Below are positions 34,095-48,652 of a DNA stretch of 64,000 nt, in pieces. Below the pieces are notes generated by a model. The model did no database searches and was not told the origin of the DNA. It saw only the letters and a list, made by a program, of their open reading frames with translations. Both the position numbers and the translations under genes were made by a program. Source of the stretch: Nematostella vectensis (taxonomy: Eukaryota > Cnidaria > Anthozoa > Actiniaria > Edwardsiidae). The stretch covers positions 15,872,085-15,936,084 of the forward strand of contig NC_064043.1 in NCBI RefSeq assembly GCF_932526225.1. Direction: 5' to 3'. Numbering within the stretch: the first letter of the stretch is position 1; each line of letters opens with the position of its first letter.

Positions 34095-35796
34095 TGTACA
34101 GGCTTGGCATCTTGACGCGCGATGCCACAAATATAATTGAGTTAACTAGTATGCAAGTAAACTTTTCCCCTTGTGTGATTAGCGATTTTCAGATGAAGAA
34201 ACATTATAACTATAACCTTAAAAAAGAAAGAATGATAACAGTAGCATCCTTCCAAGCAGTTAAGGCAGAAAAATTCACCATTCGCAGTTTTTCATTTTTT
34301 TATATCTTCTCTCAATCGTTTGATTGCTTTGTTCAGAGCAGAAACAGACGAGACATAATTTACAAAGGATCACCCATTTATTGTCTCTTATCTGATTCAC
34401 AAGACACGAGAAGGTCAGATGAAAAAAAGATTATATAACTATAAAATTAAAACAGAACGAATGATAACAGTACCATCTTCTTCGTGGCGTGTTCTACCTT
34501 ATAGGAAACAGAGAAGTCCCAAGTATCTGAGAAACCACCTGCGATGTTAGTTGAAGATAAAGAACAAGGACGGAAACAAAGTTAAAGAAAAACTTAAAAA
34601 CATTTGGAAATCCTTTTGAATCTGATTTAGATATATTTAAAGAGTCAGACCGTGCGCACATAGGATCCAGTCACATCCCTGAAACTGGTTTTTCAACTCA
34701 CTTGCTTCTTCGTGGCGTGTGTTACCTAATAGCAAACAGAGAAGTCCCAAGTATCTGAGACTGATTTCTCGACTCTCACTTGCCTCTTCGTGGCGTGTCC
34801 TACTTTATAGCAAACAGGGAAGTCCAAAATATCAAGCGGTACTAGACCGCTTGTTGACGTTTCTGGTCGGGACTGGATACTCCCCCGGTTAAGGCTAAGC
34901 AGGACAATCAGATTGTGATGCCGAAATTTTTTGACCCGAGGGACCACATGCCTGCAAACTCTTTTATGGCATCCAAGGCAGAGCACCAGATAATACTAGA
35001 TGGGTGGCCAGTCTTCAGCAATACCCAGTCAAGCAAGCCAAAAAAAAATATGGCATGTAGTCGTGGGTGGGGGTCTCCTTAGATTACATGGCTGTTGTCA
35101 CGCATTACAACGCCCCAGCGAAAGAACGATCTATCCATCACATTTATCTCTTTGAGATCCTTTGTTTATATTGCCAGTTTGTTGGGAGAACGTGGCATCT
35201 CATCAACTAGTGAACACACTGCATCTTGAGGACTAGTGGTTAATCAAAGTCAAGCACTTCAATTTCCCATACAGGCGCCAACAATTCTTGTGACTGTACC
35301 CCAGCAGGCAAGGTCACCCCAGGTGGTGTACTGTATATTGGGGAACAAAGGGAATGGGTGGCCAATGAACCCTGTCGGTTGTTCATAGAGTATTTCTTGG
35401 GCTGGGAAGTTCTTACCCTTGGTAAGTAGCTTTTCCCCTATCATTAACACATAATCTAAACATCCTATCTCAAAGATCCCAGGTACATTCGGAAAGCTAA
35501 AATCTTCAGGCTAAAAAAAATTAACATAGGCTGAGCAAATACTCCAGTCCAAACCCAGTGAGAAAAAAAGAGAACAAATCACTCGTTTGATTGCTTTGTT
35601 CACTGCAGTACCAGACCAGACATAATTTACAGATGAAGATGAAGAATGAAGATGAAGAAATGATTTTTATCATTGTAACTTAATAGATTATTTATTTTTT
35701 TCTATTATAATTATTGATGAAAGAATTGCTTTAAAAGGAAATAAAAGCTCGGCATATATAAGCCTTGTATACATAGGGCACCCTTTTAAGGCCTAT
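34095..35796 (+). repeat. Monomer U19, class E (1,702 bp)
   Basis: This is the U8 counterpart. It shares 'cgtgttctacc' but has the standard hairpin loop (a at 34841). Confidence 0.92.
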
Positions 35797-37503
35797 TGTA
35801 CAGGCTTGGCATCTTGAAGCGAGATGCCACAAATATAATTGAGTTAACTAGTATGCAAGTAAACTTTTGCCCTTGTGTGATTAGCGATTTTCAGATGAAG
35901 AAACATTATAACTATAACATTAAAAAAGAAAGAATGATAAGAACAGTGACCTTTTTCCAAGCAGTTAAGGCAGAAAAATTCACCATTCGCAGTTTTTCAT
36001 TTTTTTTATATCTTCTCTCAATCGTTTGATTGCTTTGTTCAGAGCAGAAACAGACGAGACATAATTTACAAAGGATCACCCATTTATTTTCTCTTATCTG
36101 ATTCACAAGACACGAGAAGGTCAGATGAAAAAAAGATTATATAACTATAAAATTAAAACAGAACGAATGATAACAGTACCATCTTCTTCGTGGTGTGTGC
36201 TACCTTATAGGAAACAGAGAAGTCCCAAGTATCTGAGAAACCACCTGCGATGTTAGTTGAAGATAAAGAACAAGGACGGAAACAAAGTTAAAGAAAAACT
36301 TAAAAACATTTGAAAATCCTTTTGAATCTCATTTAGATATATTTAAAGAGTCAGACCGTGCGCACATAGGATCCAGTCACATCCCTGAAACTGGTTTTTC
36401 AACTCACTTGCTTCTTCGTGGCGTGTGTTACCTAATAGCAAACAGAGAAGTCCCAAGAATCTGAGACTGATTTCTCGACTCTCACTTGCCTCTTTGTGGC
36501 GTGTCCTACTTTATAGCAAACAGGGAAGTCCAAAATATCAAGCGGTACTAGACCGCTTGTTGACGTTTCTGGTCGGGACTGGGTACTCCCCCGGTTAAGG
36601 CTAAGCAGGACAATCAGATTGTGATGCCAAAATTTTTTGACCCGAGGGACCACATGCCTGCAAACTCTTTTATGGCATCCAAGGCAGAGCACCAGATAAT
36701 ACTAGATGGGTGGCCAGTCTTCAGCAATACCCAGTCAAGCAAGCCAAAAAAAAATATGGCATGTAGTCGTGGGTGGGGGTCTCCTTAGTTTACATGGCTG
36801 TTGTCACGCATTACAACGCCCCAGCGAAAGAACGATCTATCCATCACATTTATCTCTTTGAGATCCTTTGTTTATATTGCCAGTTTGTTGGGAGAACGTG
36901 GCATCTCATCAACTAGTGAACACACTGCATCTTGAGGACTAGTGGTTAATCAAAGTCAGGCACTTCAATTTCCCATACAGTCGCCAACAATTCTTGTGAC
37001 TGTACCCCAGCAGGCAAGGTCACCCCAGGTGGTGTACTGTATATTGGGGAACAAAGGGAATGGGTGGCCAATGAACCCTGTCGGTTGTTCATAGAGTATT
37101 TCTTGGGCTGGGAAGTTCTTACCCTTGGTAAGTAGCTTTTCCCCTATCATTAACACATAATCTAAACATCCTATCTCAAAGATCCCAGGTACATTCGGAA
37201 AGCTAAAATCTTCAGGCTAAAAATAATAAACATAGGCTGAGCAAATACTCCAGTCCAAACCCAGTGAGAAAAAAAAGAGAACAAATCACTCGTTTGATTG
37301 CTTTGTTCACTGCAGTACCAGACCAGACATAATTTACAGATGAAGATGAAGAATGAAGATGAAGAAATGATTTTTATCATTGTAACTTAATAGATTATTT
37401 ATTTTTTTCTATTATAATTATTGATGAAAGAATTGCTTTAAAAGGAAATAAAAGCTCGGCATATATAAGCCTTGCATACATAGGGCACCCTTTTAAGGCC
37501 TAT
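35797..37503 (+). repeat. Monomer U20, class F (1,707 bp)
   Basis: This is the U9 counterpart, with a at 36284 where U9 has g (15941). Confidence 0.92.
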
Positions 37504-39205
37504 TGTACAGGCTTGGCATCTTGACGCGCGATGCCACAAATATAATTGAGTTAACTAGTATGCAAGTAAACTTTTCCCCTTGTGTGATTAGCGATTTTCA
37601 GATGAAGAAACATTATAACTATAACCTTAAAAAAGAAAGAATGATAACAGTAGCATCCTTCCAAGCAGTTAAGGCAGAAAAATTCACCATTCGCAGTTTT
37701 TCATTTTTTTATATCTTCTCTCAATCGTTTGATTGCTTTGTTCAGAGCAGAAACAGACGAGACATAATTTACAAAGGATCACCCATTTATTGTCTCTTAT
37801 CTGATTCACAAGACACGAGAAGGTCAGATGAAAAAAAGATTATATAACTATAAAATTAAAACAGAACGAATGATAACAGTACCATCTTCTTCGTGGCGTG
37901 TGCTACCTTATAGGAAACAGAGAAGTCCCAAGTATCTGAGAAACCACCTGCGATGTTAGTTGAAGATAAAGAACAAGGACGGAAACAAAGTTAAAGAAAA
38001 ACTTAAAAACATTTGGAAATCCTTTTGAATCTGATTTAGATATATTTAAAGAGTCAGACCGTGCGCACATAGGATCCAGTCACATCCCTGAAACTGGTTT
38101 TTCAACTCACTTGCTTCTTCGTGGCGTGTGTTACCTAATAGCAAACAGAGAAGTCCCAAGTATCTGAGACTGATTTCTCGACTCTCACTTGCCTCTTCGT
38201 GGCGTGTCCTACTTTATAGCAAACAGGGAAGTCCAAAATATCAAGCGGTACTAGACCGCTTGTTGACGTTTCTGGTCGGGACTGGATACTCCCCCGGTTA
38301 AGGCTAAGCAGGACAATCAGATTGTGATGCCGAAATTTTTTGACCCGAGGGACCACATGCCTGCAAACTCTTTTATGGCATCCAAGGCAGAGCACCAGAT
38401 AATACTAGATGGGTGGCCAGTCTTCAGCAATACCCAGTCAAGCAAGCCAAAAAAAAATATGGCATGTAGTCGTGGGTGGGGGTCTCCTTAGATTACATGG
38501 CTGTTGTCACGCATTACAACGCCCCAGCGAAAGAACGATCTATCCATCACATTTATCTCTTTGAGATCCTTTGTTTATATTGCCAGTTTGTTGGGAGAAC
38601 GTGGCATCTCATCAACTAGTGAACACACTGCATCTTGAGGACTAGTGGTTAATCAAAGTCAAGCACTTCAATTTCCCATACAGGCGCCAACAATTCTTGT
38701 GACTGTACCCCAGCAGGCAAGGTCACCCCAGGTGGTGTACTGTATATTGGGGAACAAAGGGAATGGGTGGCCAATGAACCCTGTCGGTTGTTCATAGAGT
38801 ATTTCTTGGGCTGGGAAGTTCTTACCCTTGGTAAGTAGCTTTTCCCCTATCATTAACACATAATCTAAACATCCTATCTCAAAGATCCCAGGTACATTCG
38901 GAAAGCTAAAATCTTCAGGCTAAAAAAAATTAACATAGGCTGAGCAAATACTCCAGTCCAAACCCAGTGAGAAAAAAAGAGAACAAATCACTCGTTTGAT
39001 TGCTTTGTTCACTGCAGTACCAGACCAGACATAATTTACAGATGAAGATGAAGAATGAAGATGAAGAAATGATTTTTATCATTGTAACTTAATAGATTAT
39101 TTATTTTTTTCTATTATAATTATTGATGAAAGAATTGCTTTAAAAGGAAATAAAAGCTCGGCATATATAAGCCTTGTATACATAGGGCACCCTTTTAAGG
39201 CCTAT
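37504..39205 (+). repeat. Monomer U21, class E (1,702 bp)
   Basis: This is the U10 counterpart. Confidence 0.92.
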
Positions 39206-40913
39206 TGTACAGGCTTGGCATCTTGAAGCGAGATGCCACAAATATAATTGAGTTAACTAGTATGCAAGTAAACTTTTGCCCTTGTGTGATTAGCGATTTT
39301 CAGATGAAGAAACATTATAACTATAACATTAAAAAAGAAAAAATGATAAGAACAGTGACCTTTTTCCAAGCAGTTAAGGCAGAAAAATTCACCATTCGCA
39401 GTTTTTCATTTTTTTTATATCTTCTCTCAATCGTTTGATTGCTTTGTTCAGAGCAGAAACAGACGAGACATAATTTACAAAGGATCACCCATTTATTTTC
39501 TCTTATCTGATTCACAAGACACGAGAAGGTCAGATGAAAAAAAGATTATATAACTATAAAATTAAAACAGAACGAATGATAACAGTACCATCTTCTTCGT
39601 GGTGTGTGCTACCTTATAGGAAACAGAGAAGTCCCAAGTATCTGAGAAACCACCTGCGATGTTAGTTGAAGATAAAGAACAAGGACGGAAACGAAGTTAA
39701 AGAAAAACTTAAAAACATTTGAAAATCCTTTTGAATCTCATTTAGATATATTTAAAGAGTCAGACCGTGCGCACATAGGATCCAGTCACATCCCTGAAAC
39801 TGGTTTTTCAACTCACTTGCTTCTTCGTGGCGTGTGTTACCTAATAGCAAACAGAGAAGTCCCAAGAATCTGAGACTGATTTCTCGACTCTCACTTGCCT
39901 CTTTGTGGCGTGTCCTACTTTATAGCAAACAGGGAAGTCCAAAATATCAAGCGGTACTAGACCGCTTGTTGACGTTTCTGGTCGGGACTGGGTACTCCCC
40001 CGGTTAAGGCTAAGCAGGACAATCAGATTGTGATGCCAAAATTTTTTGACCCGAGGGACCACATGCCTGCAAACTCTTTTATGGCATCCAAGGCAGAGCA
40101 CCAGATAATACTAGATGGGTGGCCAGTCTTCAGCAATACCCAGTCAAGCAAGCCAAAAAAAAATATGGCATGTAGTCGTGGGTGGGGGTCTCCTTAGTTT
40201 ACATGGCTGTTGTCACGCATTACAACGCCCCAGCGAAAGAACGATCTATCCATCACATTTATCTCTTTGAGATCCTTTGTTTATATTGCCAGTTTGTTGG
40301 GAGAACGTGGCATCTCATCAACTAGTGAACACACTGCATCTTGAGGACTAGTGGTTAATCAAAGTCAGGCACTTCAATTTCCCATACAGTCGCCAACAAT
40401 TCTTGTGACTGTACCCCAGCAGGCAAGGTCACCCCAGGTGGTGTACTGTATATTGGGGAACAAAGGGAATGGGTGGCCAATGAACCCTGTCGGTTGTTCA
40501 TAGAGTATTTCTTGGGCTGGGAAGTTCTTACCCTTGGTAAGTAGCTTTTCCCCTATCATTAACACATAATCTAAACATCCTATCTCAAAGATCCCAGGTA
40601 CATTCGGAAAGCTAAAATCTTCAGGCTAAAAATAATAAACATAGGCTGAGCAAATACTCCAGTCCAAACCCAGTGAGAAAAAAAAAGAGAACAAATCACT
40701 CGTTTGATTGCTTTGTTCACTGCAGTACCAGACCAGACATAATTTACAGATGAAGATGAAGAATGAAGATGAAGAAATGATTTTTATCATTGTAACTTAA
40801 TAGATTATTTATTTTTTTCTATTATAATTATCGATGAGAGATATGCTTTAAGAAGAAATAAAAGCTCCGCAAATATAAGTTTTGTATCAATAGGGCACAC
40901 TTTTAAGGCCTAT
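39206..40913 (+). repeat. Monomer U22, class F' (1,708 bp)
   Basis: This is the U11 counterpart and the last module of the unaltered HOR copy 2. Confidence 0.92.
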
Positions 40914-42610
40914 TGTACAGGCTTGGCATCTTGACGCGCGATGCCACAAATATAATTGAGTTAACTAGTATGCAAGTAAACTTTTGCCCTTGTGTGATTA
41001 GCGATTTTCAGATGAAGAAACATTATAACTATAACATTAAAAAAGATAGAATGATAACAGTAGCATCCTTTCAAGCAGTTAAGGCAGAAAAATCACCATT
41101 CGCAGTTTTTCATTTTTTTATATCTTCTATCAATCGTTTGATTGCTTTGTTCAGAGCAGAAACAGACGAGACATAATTTACAAAGGATCACCCATTTATT
41201 GTCTCTTATCTGATTCACAAGACACGAGAAGGTCAGATGAAAAAAAGATTATATAACTATAAAATTAAAACAGAACGAATGATAACAGTACCATCTTCTT
41301 CGTGGCGTGTGCTACCTTATAGGAAACAGAGAAGTCCCAAGTATCTGAGAAACCACCTGCGATGTTAGTTGAAGATAAAGAACAAGGACGGAAACGAAGT
41401 TAAAGAAAAACTTAAAAACATTTGAAAATCCTTTTGAATCTCATTTAGATATATTTAAAGAGTCAGACCGTGCGCACATAGGATCCAGTCACATCCCTGA
41501 AACTGGTTTTTCAACTCTCTTGCTTCTTCGTGGCGTGTGTTACCTAATAGCAAACAGAGAAGTCCCAAGTATCTGAGACTGATTTCTCGACTCTCACTTG
41601 CCTCTTTGTGGCGTGTCCTACTTTATAGCAAACAGGGAAGTCCAAAATATCAAGCGGTACTAGACCGCTTGTTGACGTTTCTGGTCGGGACTGGGTACTC
41701 CCCCGGTTAAGGCTAAGCAGGACAATCAGATTGTGCTGCCGAAATTTTTTGACCCGAGGGACCACATGCCTGCAAACTCTTTTATGGCATCCAAGGCAGA
41801 GCACCAGATAATACTAGATGGGTGGCCAGTCTTCAGCAATACCCAGTCAAGCAAGCCAAAAAAAAAATATGGCATGTAGTCGTGGGTGGGGGTCTCCTTA
41901 GTTTACATGGCTGTTGTCACGCATTACAACGCCCCAGCGAAAGAACGATCTATCCATCACATTTATCTCTTTGAGATCCTTTGTTTATATTGCCAGTTTG
42001 TTGGGAGAACGTGGCATCTCATCAACTAGTGAACACACTGCATCTTGAGGACTAGTGGTTAATCAAAGTCAAGCACTTCAATTTCCCATACAGTCGCCAA
42101 CAATTCTTGTGACTGTACCCCAGCAGGCAAGGTTACCCCAGGTGGTGTACTGTATATTGGGGAACAAAGGGAATGGGTGGCCAATGAACCCTGTCGGTTG
42201 TTCATAGAGTATTTCTTGGGCTGGGAAGTTCTTACCCTTGGTAAGTAGCTTTTCCCCTATCATTAACACATAATGTAAACATCCTATCTCAAAGATCCCA
42301 GGTACCTTCGGAAGGCTAAAATCTTCAGGCTAAAAATAATGAACATAGGCTGAGCAAATACTCCAGTCCAAACCCAGTGAGAAAAAAAAGAGAACAAATC
42401 ACTCGTTTGATTGCTTTGTTCACTGCAGTACCAGACCAGACATAATTTACAGATGAAGAATGAAGATGAAGAAATGATTTTTATCATTGTAACTTAATAT
42501 ATTATTTCTTTTTTTTCTATTATAATTATCGATGAGAGATATGCTTTAAGAAGAAATAAAAGCTCCGCAAATATAAGTTTTGTATCAATAGGGCACCCTT
42601 TTAAGGCCAA
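40914..42610 (+). repeat. Monomer U23, class H (1,697 bp)
   Basis: The 5' part equals U12 ('aaaagatagaatg', frame-shifting base loss near 41086). The core has 'caactctcttgc', 'gtgctgccg' near 41735, 'aggttacccc' near 42132 and 'cggaaggct' near 42309. It has a class A-like 3' end and is followed by an s module. Confidence 0.92.
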
Positions 42611-43076
42611 TGTACAGGCTTGGCATCTTGACGCGCGATTCCACAAATATAATTGAGTTAACTAGTATGCAAGTAAACTTTTGCCCTTGTGTGATTAGCG
42701 ATTTTCAGATGAAGAAACATTATAACTATAACATTAAAAAAGAAAGAATGATAACAGTAGCATCCTTCCAAGCAGTTAAGGCAGAGCAATGCACCATTTG
42801 CAGTTTTTCATTTTTTTATATCTTCTCTCAATCGTTTGATTGCTTTGTTCAGAGCAGAAACAGACGAGACATAATTTACAAAGGATCACCCATTTATTCT
42901 CTTATCTGTATCACAAGACACAAGAAGATCAGATGAAAACACGATTTTTCTCATTATAACTTGATAGATTATTTAATTTTTTCTATTATAATTATTGATG
43001 AAAGAATTGCTTTAAAAGGAAATAAAAGCTCGGCATATATAAGCCTTGTATAAATAGGGCACCCTTTTAAGGCCAA
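42611..43076 (+). repeat. Short module s5 (466 bp)
   Basis: It has the standard 'ttttcagatg' (unlike s1-s4), 'caatgcacc' with private g at 42791, and 'catttgcag'. This is a second short-module lineage sharing the CAGATGAA breakpoint. Confidence 0.92.
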
Positions 43077-44784
43077 TGTACAGGCTTGGCATCTTGAAGC
43101 GCGAAGCCACAAATATAATTGAGTTAACTAGTATGCAAGTAAACTTTTGCCCTTGTGTGATTAGCGATTTTCAGATGAAGAAAAATTCTAACTATAACAT
43201 TAAAAAAGAAAGAATGATAAGAACAGTGACCTCCTTCCAAGCAGTTAAGGCAGAGCAATTCACAATTCGCAGTTTTTCATTTTTTTATATCTTCTCTCAA
43301 TCGTTTGATTGCTTTGTTCAGAGCAGAAACAGACGAGACATAATTTACAAAGGATCACCCATTTATTGTCTCTTATCTGATTCACAAGACACGAGAAGGT
43401 CAGATGAAAAAAAGATTATATAACTATAAAATTAAAACAGAACGAATGATAACAGTACCATCTTCTTCGTGGCGTGTGCTACCTTATAGGAAACAGAGAA
43501 GTCCCAAGTATCTGAGAAACCACCTGCGATGTTAGTTGAAGATAAAGAACAAGGACGGAAACGAAGTTAAAGAAAAACTTAAAAACATTTGAAAATCCTT
43601 TTGAATCTCATTTAGATATATTTAAAGAGTCAGACCGTGCGCACATAGGATCCAGTCACATCCCTGAAACTGGTTTTTCAACTCACTTGCTTCTTTGTGG
43701 CGTGTGTTACCTAAAAGCAAACAGAGAAGTCCCAAGTATCTGAGACTGATTTCTCGACTCTCACTTGCCTCTTTGTGGCGTGTCCTACTTTATAGCAAAC
43801 AGGGAAGTCCAAAATATCAAGCGGTACTAGACCGCTTGTTGACGTTTCTGGTCGGGACTGGGTACTCCCCCGGTTAAGGCTAAGCAGGACAATCAGATTG
43901 TGATGCCGAAATTTTTTGACCCGAGGGACAACATGCCTGCAAACTCTTTTATGGCATCCAAGGCAGAGCACCAGATAATACTAGATGGGTGGCCAGTCTT
44001 CAGCAATACCCAGTCAAGCAAGCCAAAAAAAAAATATGGCATGTAGTCGTGGGTGGGGGTCTCCTTAGTTTACATGGCTGTTGTCACGCATTACAACGCC
44101 CCAGCGAAAGAACGATCTATCCATCACATTTATCTCTTTGAGATCCTTTGTTTATATTGCCAGTTTGTTGGGAGAACGTGGCATCTCATCAACTAGTGAA
44201 CACACTGCATCTTGAGGACTAGTGGTTAATCAAAGTCAAGCACTTCAATTTCCCATACAGTCGCCAACAATTCTTGTGACTGTACCCCAGCAGGCAAGGT
44301 CACCCCAGGTGGTGTACTGTATATTGGGGAACAAGGAGAATGGGCGGCCCCTGAACCCTGTCGGTTGTTCATAGAGTATTTCTTGGGCTGGGAAGTTCTT
44401 ACCCTTGGTAAGTAGCTTTTCCCCTATCATCAACACATAATCTAAACATCCTATCTCAAAGATCCCAGGTACATTGGGAAAGCTAAAATCTTCAGGCTAA
44501 AAATAATAAACATAGGCTGAGCAAATACTCCAGTCCAAACCCAGTGAGAAAAAAAAAGAGAACAAATCACTCGTTTGATTGCTTTGTTCACTGCAGTACC
44601 AGACCAGACATAATTTACAGATGAAGATGAAGAATGAAGATGAAGAAATGATTTTTATCATTGTAACTTAATATATTATTTCTTTTTTTTCTATTATAAT
44701 TATCGATGAGAGATATGCTTTAAGAAGAAATAAAAGCTCCGCAAATATAAGTTTTGTATCAATAGGGCACCCTTTTAAGGCCAA
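43077..44784 (+). repeat. Monomer U24, class B 5' part with G core (1,708 bp)
   Basis: The 5' 'aaaaattctaac' of class B is followed by the core found in U12 ('cctaaaagc', 'gggacaacatg', 'gggcggcccctg'). It has private c at 44431 and 'acattggga' near 44471. Confidence 0.92.
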
Positions 44785-46489
44785 TGTACAGGCTTGGCAT
44801 CTTGACGCGCGATTCCACAAATATAATTGAGTTAACTAGTATGCAAGTAAACTTTTCCCCTTGTGTGATTAGCGATTTTCAGATGAAGAAACATTATAAC
44901 TATAACATTAAAAAAGAAAGAATGATAACAGTAGCATCCTTCCAAGCAGTTAAGGCAGAAAAAATCACCATTCGCAGTTTTTCATTTTTTTATATCTTCT
45001 ATCAATCGTTTGATTGCTTTGTTCAGAGCAGAAACAGACGAGACATAATTTACAAAGGATCACCCATTTATTGTCTCTTATCTGATTCACAAGACACGAG
45101 AAGGTCAGATGAAAAAAAGATTATATAACTATAAAATTAAAACAGAACGAATGATAACAGTACCATCTTCTTCGTGGCGTGTGCTACCTTATAGGGAACA
45201 GAGAAATCCCAAGTATCTGAGAAACCACCTGCGATGTTAGTTGAAGATAAAGAACAAGGACGGAAACAAAGTTAAAAAAAAACTTAAAAAACATTTGAAA
45301 ATCCTTTTGAATCTCATTTAGATATATTTAAAGAGTCAGACCGTGCGCACATAGGATCCAGTCACATCCCTGAAACTGGTTTTTCAACTCACTTGCTTCT
45401 TCGTGGCGTGTGTTACCTAATAGCAAACAGAGAAGTCCCAAGTATCTGAGACTGATTTCTCGACTCTCACTTGCCTCTTCGTGGCGTGTCCTACTTTATA
45501 GCAAACAGGGAAGTCCAAAATATCAAGCGGTACTAGACCGCTTGTTGACGTTTCTGGTCGGGACTGGATACTCCCCCGGTTAAGGCTAAGCAGGACAATC
45601 AGATTGTGATGCCGAAATTTTTTGACCCGAGGGACCACATGCCTGCAAACTCTTTTATGGCATCCAAGGCAGAGCACCAGATAATACTAGATGGGTGGCC
45701 AGTCTTCAGCAATACCCAGTCAAGCAAGCCAAAAAAAAATATGGCATGTAGTCGTGGGTGGGGGTCTCCTTAGTTTACATGGCTGTTGTCACGCATTACA
45801 ACGCCCCAGCGAAAGAACGATCTATCCATCACATTTATCTCTTTGAGATCCTTTGTTTATATTGCCAGTTTGTTGGGAGAACGTGGCATCTCATCAACTA
45901 GTGAACACACTGCATCTTGAGGACTAGTGGTTAATCAAAGTCAAGCACTTCAATTTCCCATACAGTCGCCAACAATTCTTGTGACTGTACCCCAGCAGGC
46001 AAGGTCACCCCAGGTGGTGTACTGTATATTGGGGAACAAAGGGAATGGGTGGCCAATGAACCCTGTCGGTTGTTCATAGAGTATTTCTTGGGCTGGGAAG
46101 TTCTTACCCTTGGTAAGTAGCTTTTCCCCTATCATTAACACATAATCTAAACATCCTATCTCAAAGATCCCAGGTACATTCGGAAAGCTAAAATCTTCAG
46201 GCTAAAAATAATAAACATAGGCTGAGCAAATACTCCAGTCCAAACCCAGTGAGAAAAAAAAAGAGAACAAATCACTCGTTTGATTGCTTTGTTCACTGCA
46301 GTACCAGACCAGACATAATTTACAGATGAAGATGAAGAATGAAGATGAAGAAATGATTTTTATCATTGTAACTTAATAGATTATTTATTTTTTTCTATTA
46401 TAATTATCGATGAGAGATATGCTTTAAGAAGAAATAAAAGCTCCGCAAATATAAGTTTTGTATCAATAGGGCACACTTTTAAGGCCTAT
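44785..46489 (+). repeat. Monomer U25, class A 5' part with F-like 3' end (1,705 bp)
   Basis: The class A 5' marks, including 'gggaacagagaaatccc', are followed by 'ataatctaaac', 'cattcgg' and 'ataataaac' as in class F', and by P1 with 'gggcacac'. Confidence 0.9.
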
Positions 46490-48186
46490 TGTACAGGCTT
46501 GGCATCTTGACGCGCGATGCCACAAATATAATTGAGTTAACTAGTATGCAAGTAAACTTTTGCCCTTGTGTGATTAGCGATTTTCAGATGAAGAAACATT
46601 ATAACTATAACATTAAAAAAGATAGAATGATAACAGTAGCATCCTTTCAAGCAGTTAAGGCAGAAAAATCACCATTCGCAGTTTTTCATTTTTTTATATC
46701 TTCTATCAATCGTTTGATTGCTTTGTTCAGAGCAGAAACAGACGAGACATAATTTACAAAGGATCACCCATTTATTGTCTCTTATCTGATTCACAAGACA
46801 CGAGAAGGTCAGATGAAAAAAAGATTATATAACTATAAAATTAAAACAGAACGAATGATAACAGTACCATCTTCTTCGTGGCGTGTGCTACCTTATAGGA
46901 AACAGAGAAGTCCCAAGTATCTGAGAAACCACCTGCGATGTTAGTTGAAGATAAAGAACAAGGACGGAAACGAAGTTAAAGAAAAACTTAAAAACATTTG
47001 AAAATCCTTTTGAATCTCATTTAGATATATTTAAAGAGTCAGACCGTGCGCACATAGGATCCAGTCACATCCCTGAAACTGGTTTTTCAACTCTCTTGCT
47101 TCTTCGTGGCGTGTGTTACCTAATAGCAAACAGAGAAGTCCCAAGTATCTGAGACTGATTTCTCGACTCTCACTTGCCTCTTTGTGGCGTGTCCTACTTT
47201 ATAGCAAACAGGGAAGTCCAAAATATCAAGCGGTACTAGACCGCTTGTTGACGTTTCTGGTCGGGACTGGGTACTCCCCCGGTTAAGGCTAAGCAGGACA
47301 ATCAGATTGTGCTGCCGAAATTTTTTGACCCGAGGGACCACATGCCTGCAAACTCTTTTATGGCATCCAAGGCAGAGCACCAGATAATACTAGATGGGTG
47401 GCCAGTCTTCAGCAATACCCAGTCAAGCAAGCCAAAAAAAAAATATGGCATGTAGTCGTGGGTGGGGGTCTCCTTAGTTTACATGGCTGTTGTCACGCAT
47501 TACAACGCCCCAGCGAAAGAACGATCTATCCATCACATTTATCTCTTTGAGATCCTTTGTTTATATTGCCAGTTTGTTGGGAGAACGTGGCATCTCATCA
47601 ACTAGTGAACACACTGCATCTTGAGGACTAGTGGTTAATCAAAGTCAAGCACTTCAATTTCCCATACAGTCGCCAACAATTCTTGTGACTGTACCCCAGC
47701 AGGCAAGGTTACCCCAGGTGGTGTACTGTATATTGGGGAACAAAGGGAATGGGTGGCCAATGAACCCTGTCGGTTGTTCATAGAGTATTTCTTGGGCTGG
47801 GAAGTTCTTACCCTTGGTAAGTAGCTTTTCCCCTATCATTAACACATAATGTAAACATCCTATCTCAAAGATCCCAGGTACCTTCGGAAGGCTAAAATCT
47901 TCAGGCTAAAAATAATGAACATAGGCTGAGCAAATACTCCAGTCCAAACCCAGTGAGAAAAAAAAGAGAACAAATCACTCGTTTGATTGCTTTGTTCACT
48001 GCAGTACCAGACCAGACATAATTTACAGATGAAGAATGAAGATGAAGAAATGATTTTTATCATTGTAACTTAATATATTATTTCTTTTTTTTCTATTATA
48101 ATTATCGATGAGAGATATGCTTTAAGAAGAAATAAAAGCTCCGCAAATATAAGTTTTGTATCAATAGGGCACCCTTTTAAGGCCAA
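46490..48186 (+). repeat. Monomer U26, class H (1,697 bp)
   Basis: This is the U23 counterpart at +5,576, with 'gtgctgccg' and 'aggttacccc'. Confidence 0.92.
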
Positions 48187-48652
48187 TGTACAGGCTTGGC
48201 ATCTTGACGCGCGATTCCACAAATATAATTGAGTTAACTAGTATGCAAGTAAACTTTTGCCCTTGTGTGATTAGCGATTTTCAGATGAAGAAACATTATA
48301 ACTATAACATTAAAAAAGAAAGAATGATAACAGTAGCATCCTTCCAAGCAGTTAAGGCAGAGCAATTCACCATTTGCAGTTTTTCATTTTTTTATATCTT
48401 CTCTCAATCGTTTGATTGCTTTGTTCAGAGCAGAAACAGACGAGACATAATTTACAAAGGATCACCCATTTATTCTCTTATCTGTATCACAAGACACGAG
48501 AAGATCAGATGAAAACACGATTTTTCTCATTATAACTTGATAGATTATTTAATTTTTTCTATTATAATTATTGATGAAAGAATTGCTTTAAAAGGAAATA
48601 AAAGCTCGGCATATATAAGCCTTGTATAAATAGGGCACCCTTTTAAGGCCAA
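48187..48652 (+). repeat. Short module s6 (466 bp)
   Basis: This is the s5 counterpart. It has t at 48367, so the g in s5 is private. Confidence 0.92.

Larger units (their letters stand above)
22276..40913 (+). repeat. Higher-order repeat copy 2 (A to F', 18,638 bp, last member replaced)
   Basis: This repeats copy 1 module by module at +20,343 bp from A through F'. After F' the order changes: the next unit (40914) is class H instead of G and is followed by a short module. Copy-specific bases include a at 29869 (g in copy 1), a at 34841 (t in copy 1) and a at 36284 (g in copy 1). Confidence 0.94.
40914..46489 (+). repeat. 5,576-bp segmental duplication, left copy
   Basis: H (40914), s (42611), B/G hybrid (43077) and A/F hybrid (44785) recur 5,576-5,577 bp downstream at 46490, 48187, 48653 and 50362. 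The left copy has private bases: g at 42791 (t at 48367), an 'acaag' variant near 42918, c at 44431 and g near 44476. Confidence 0.92.
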
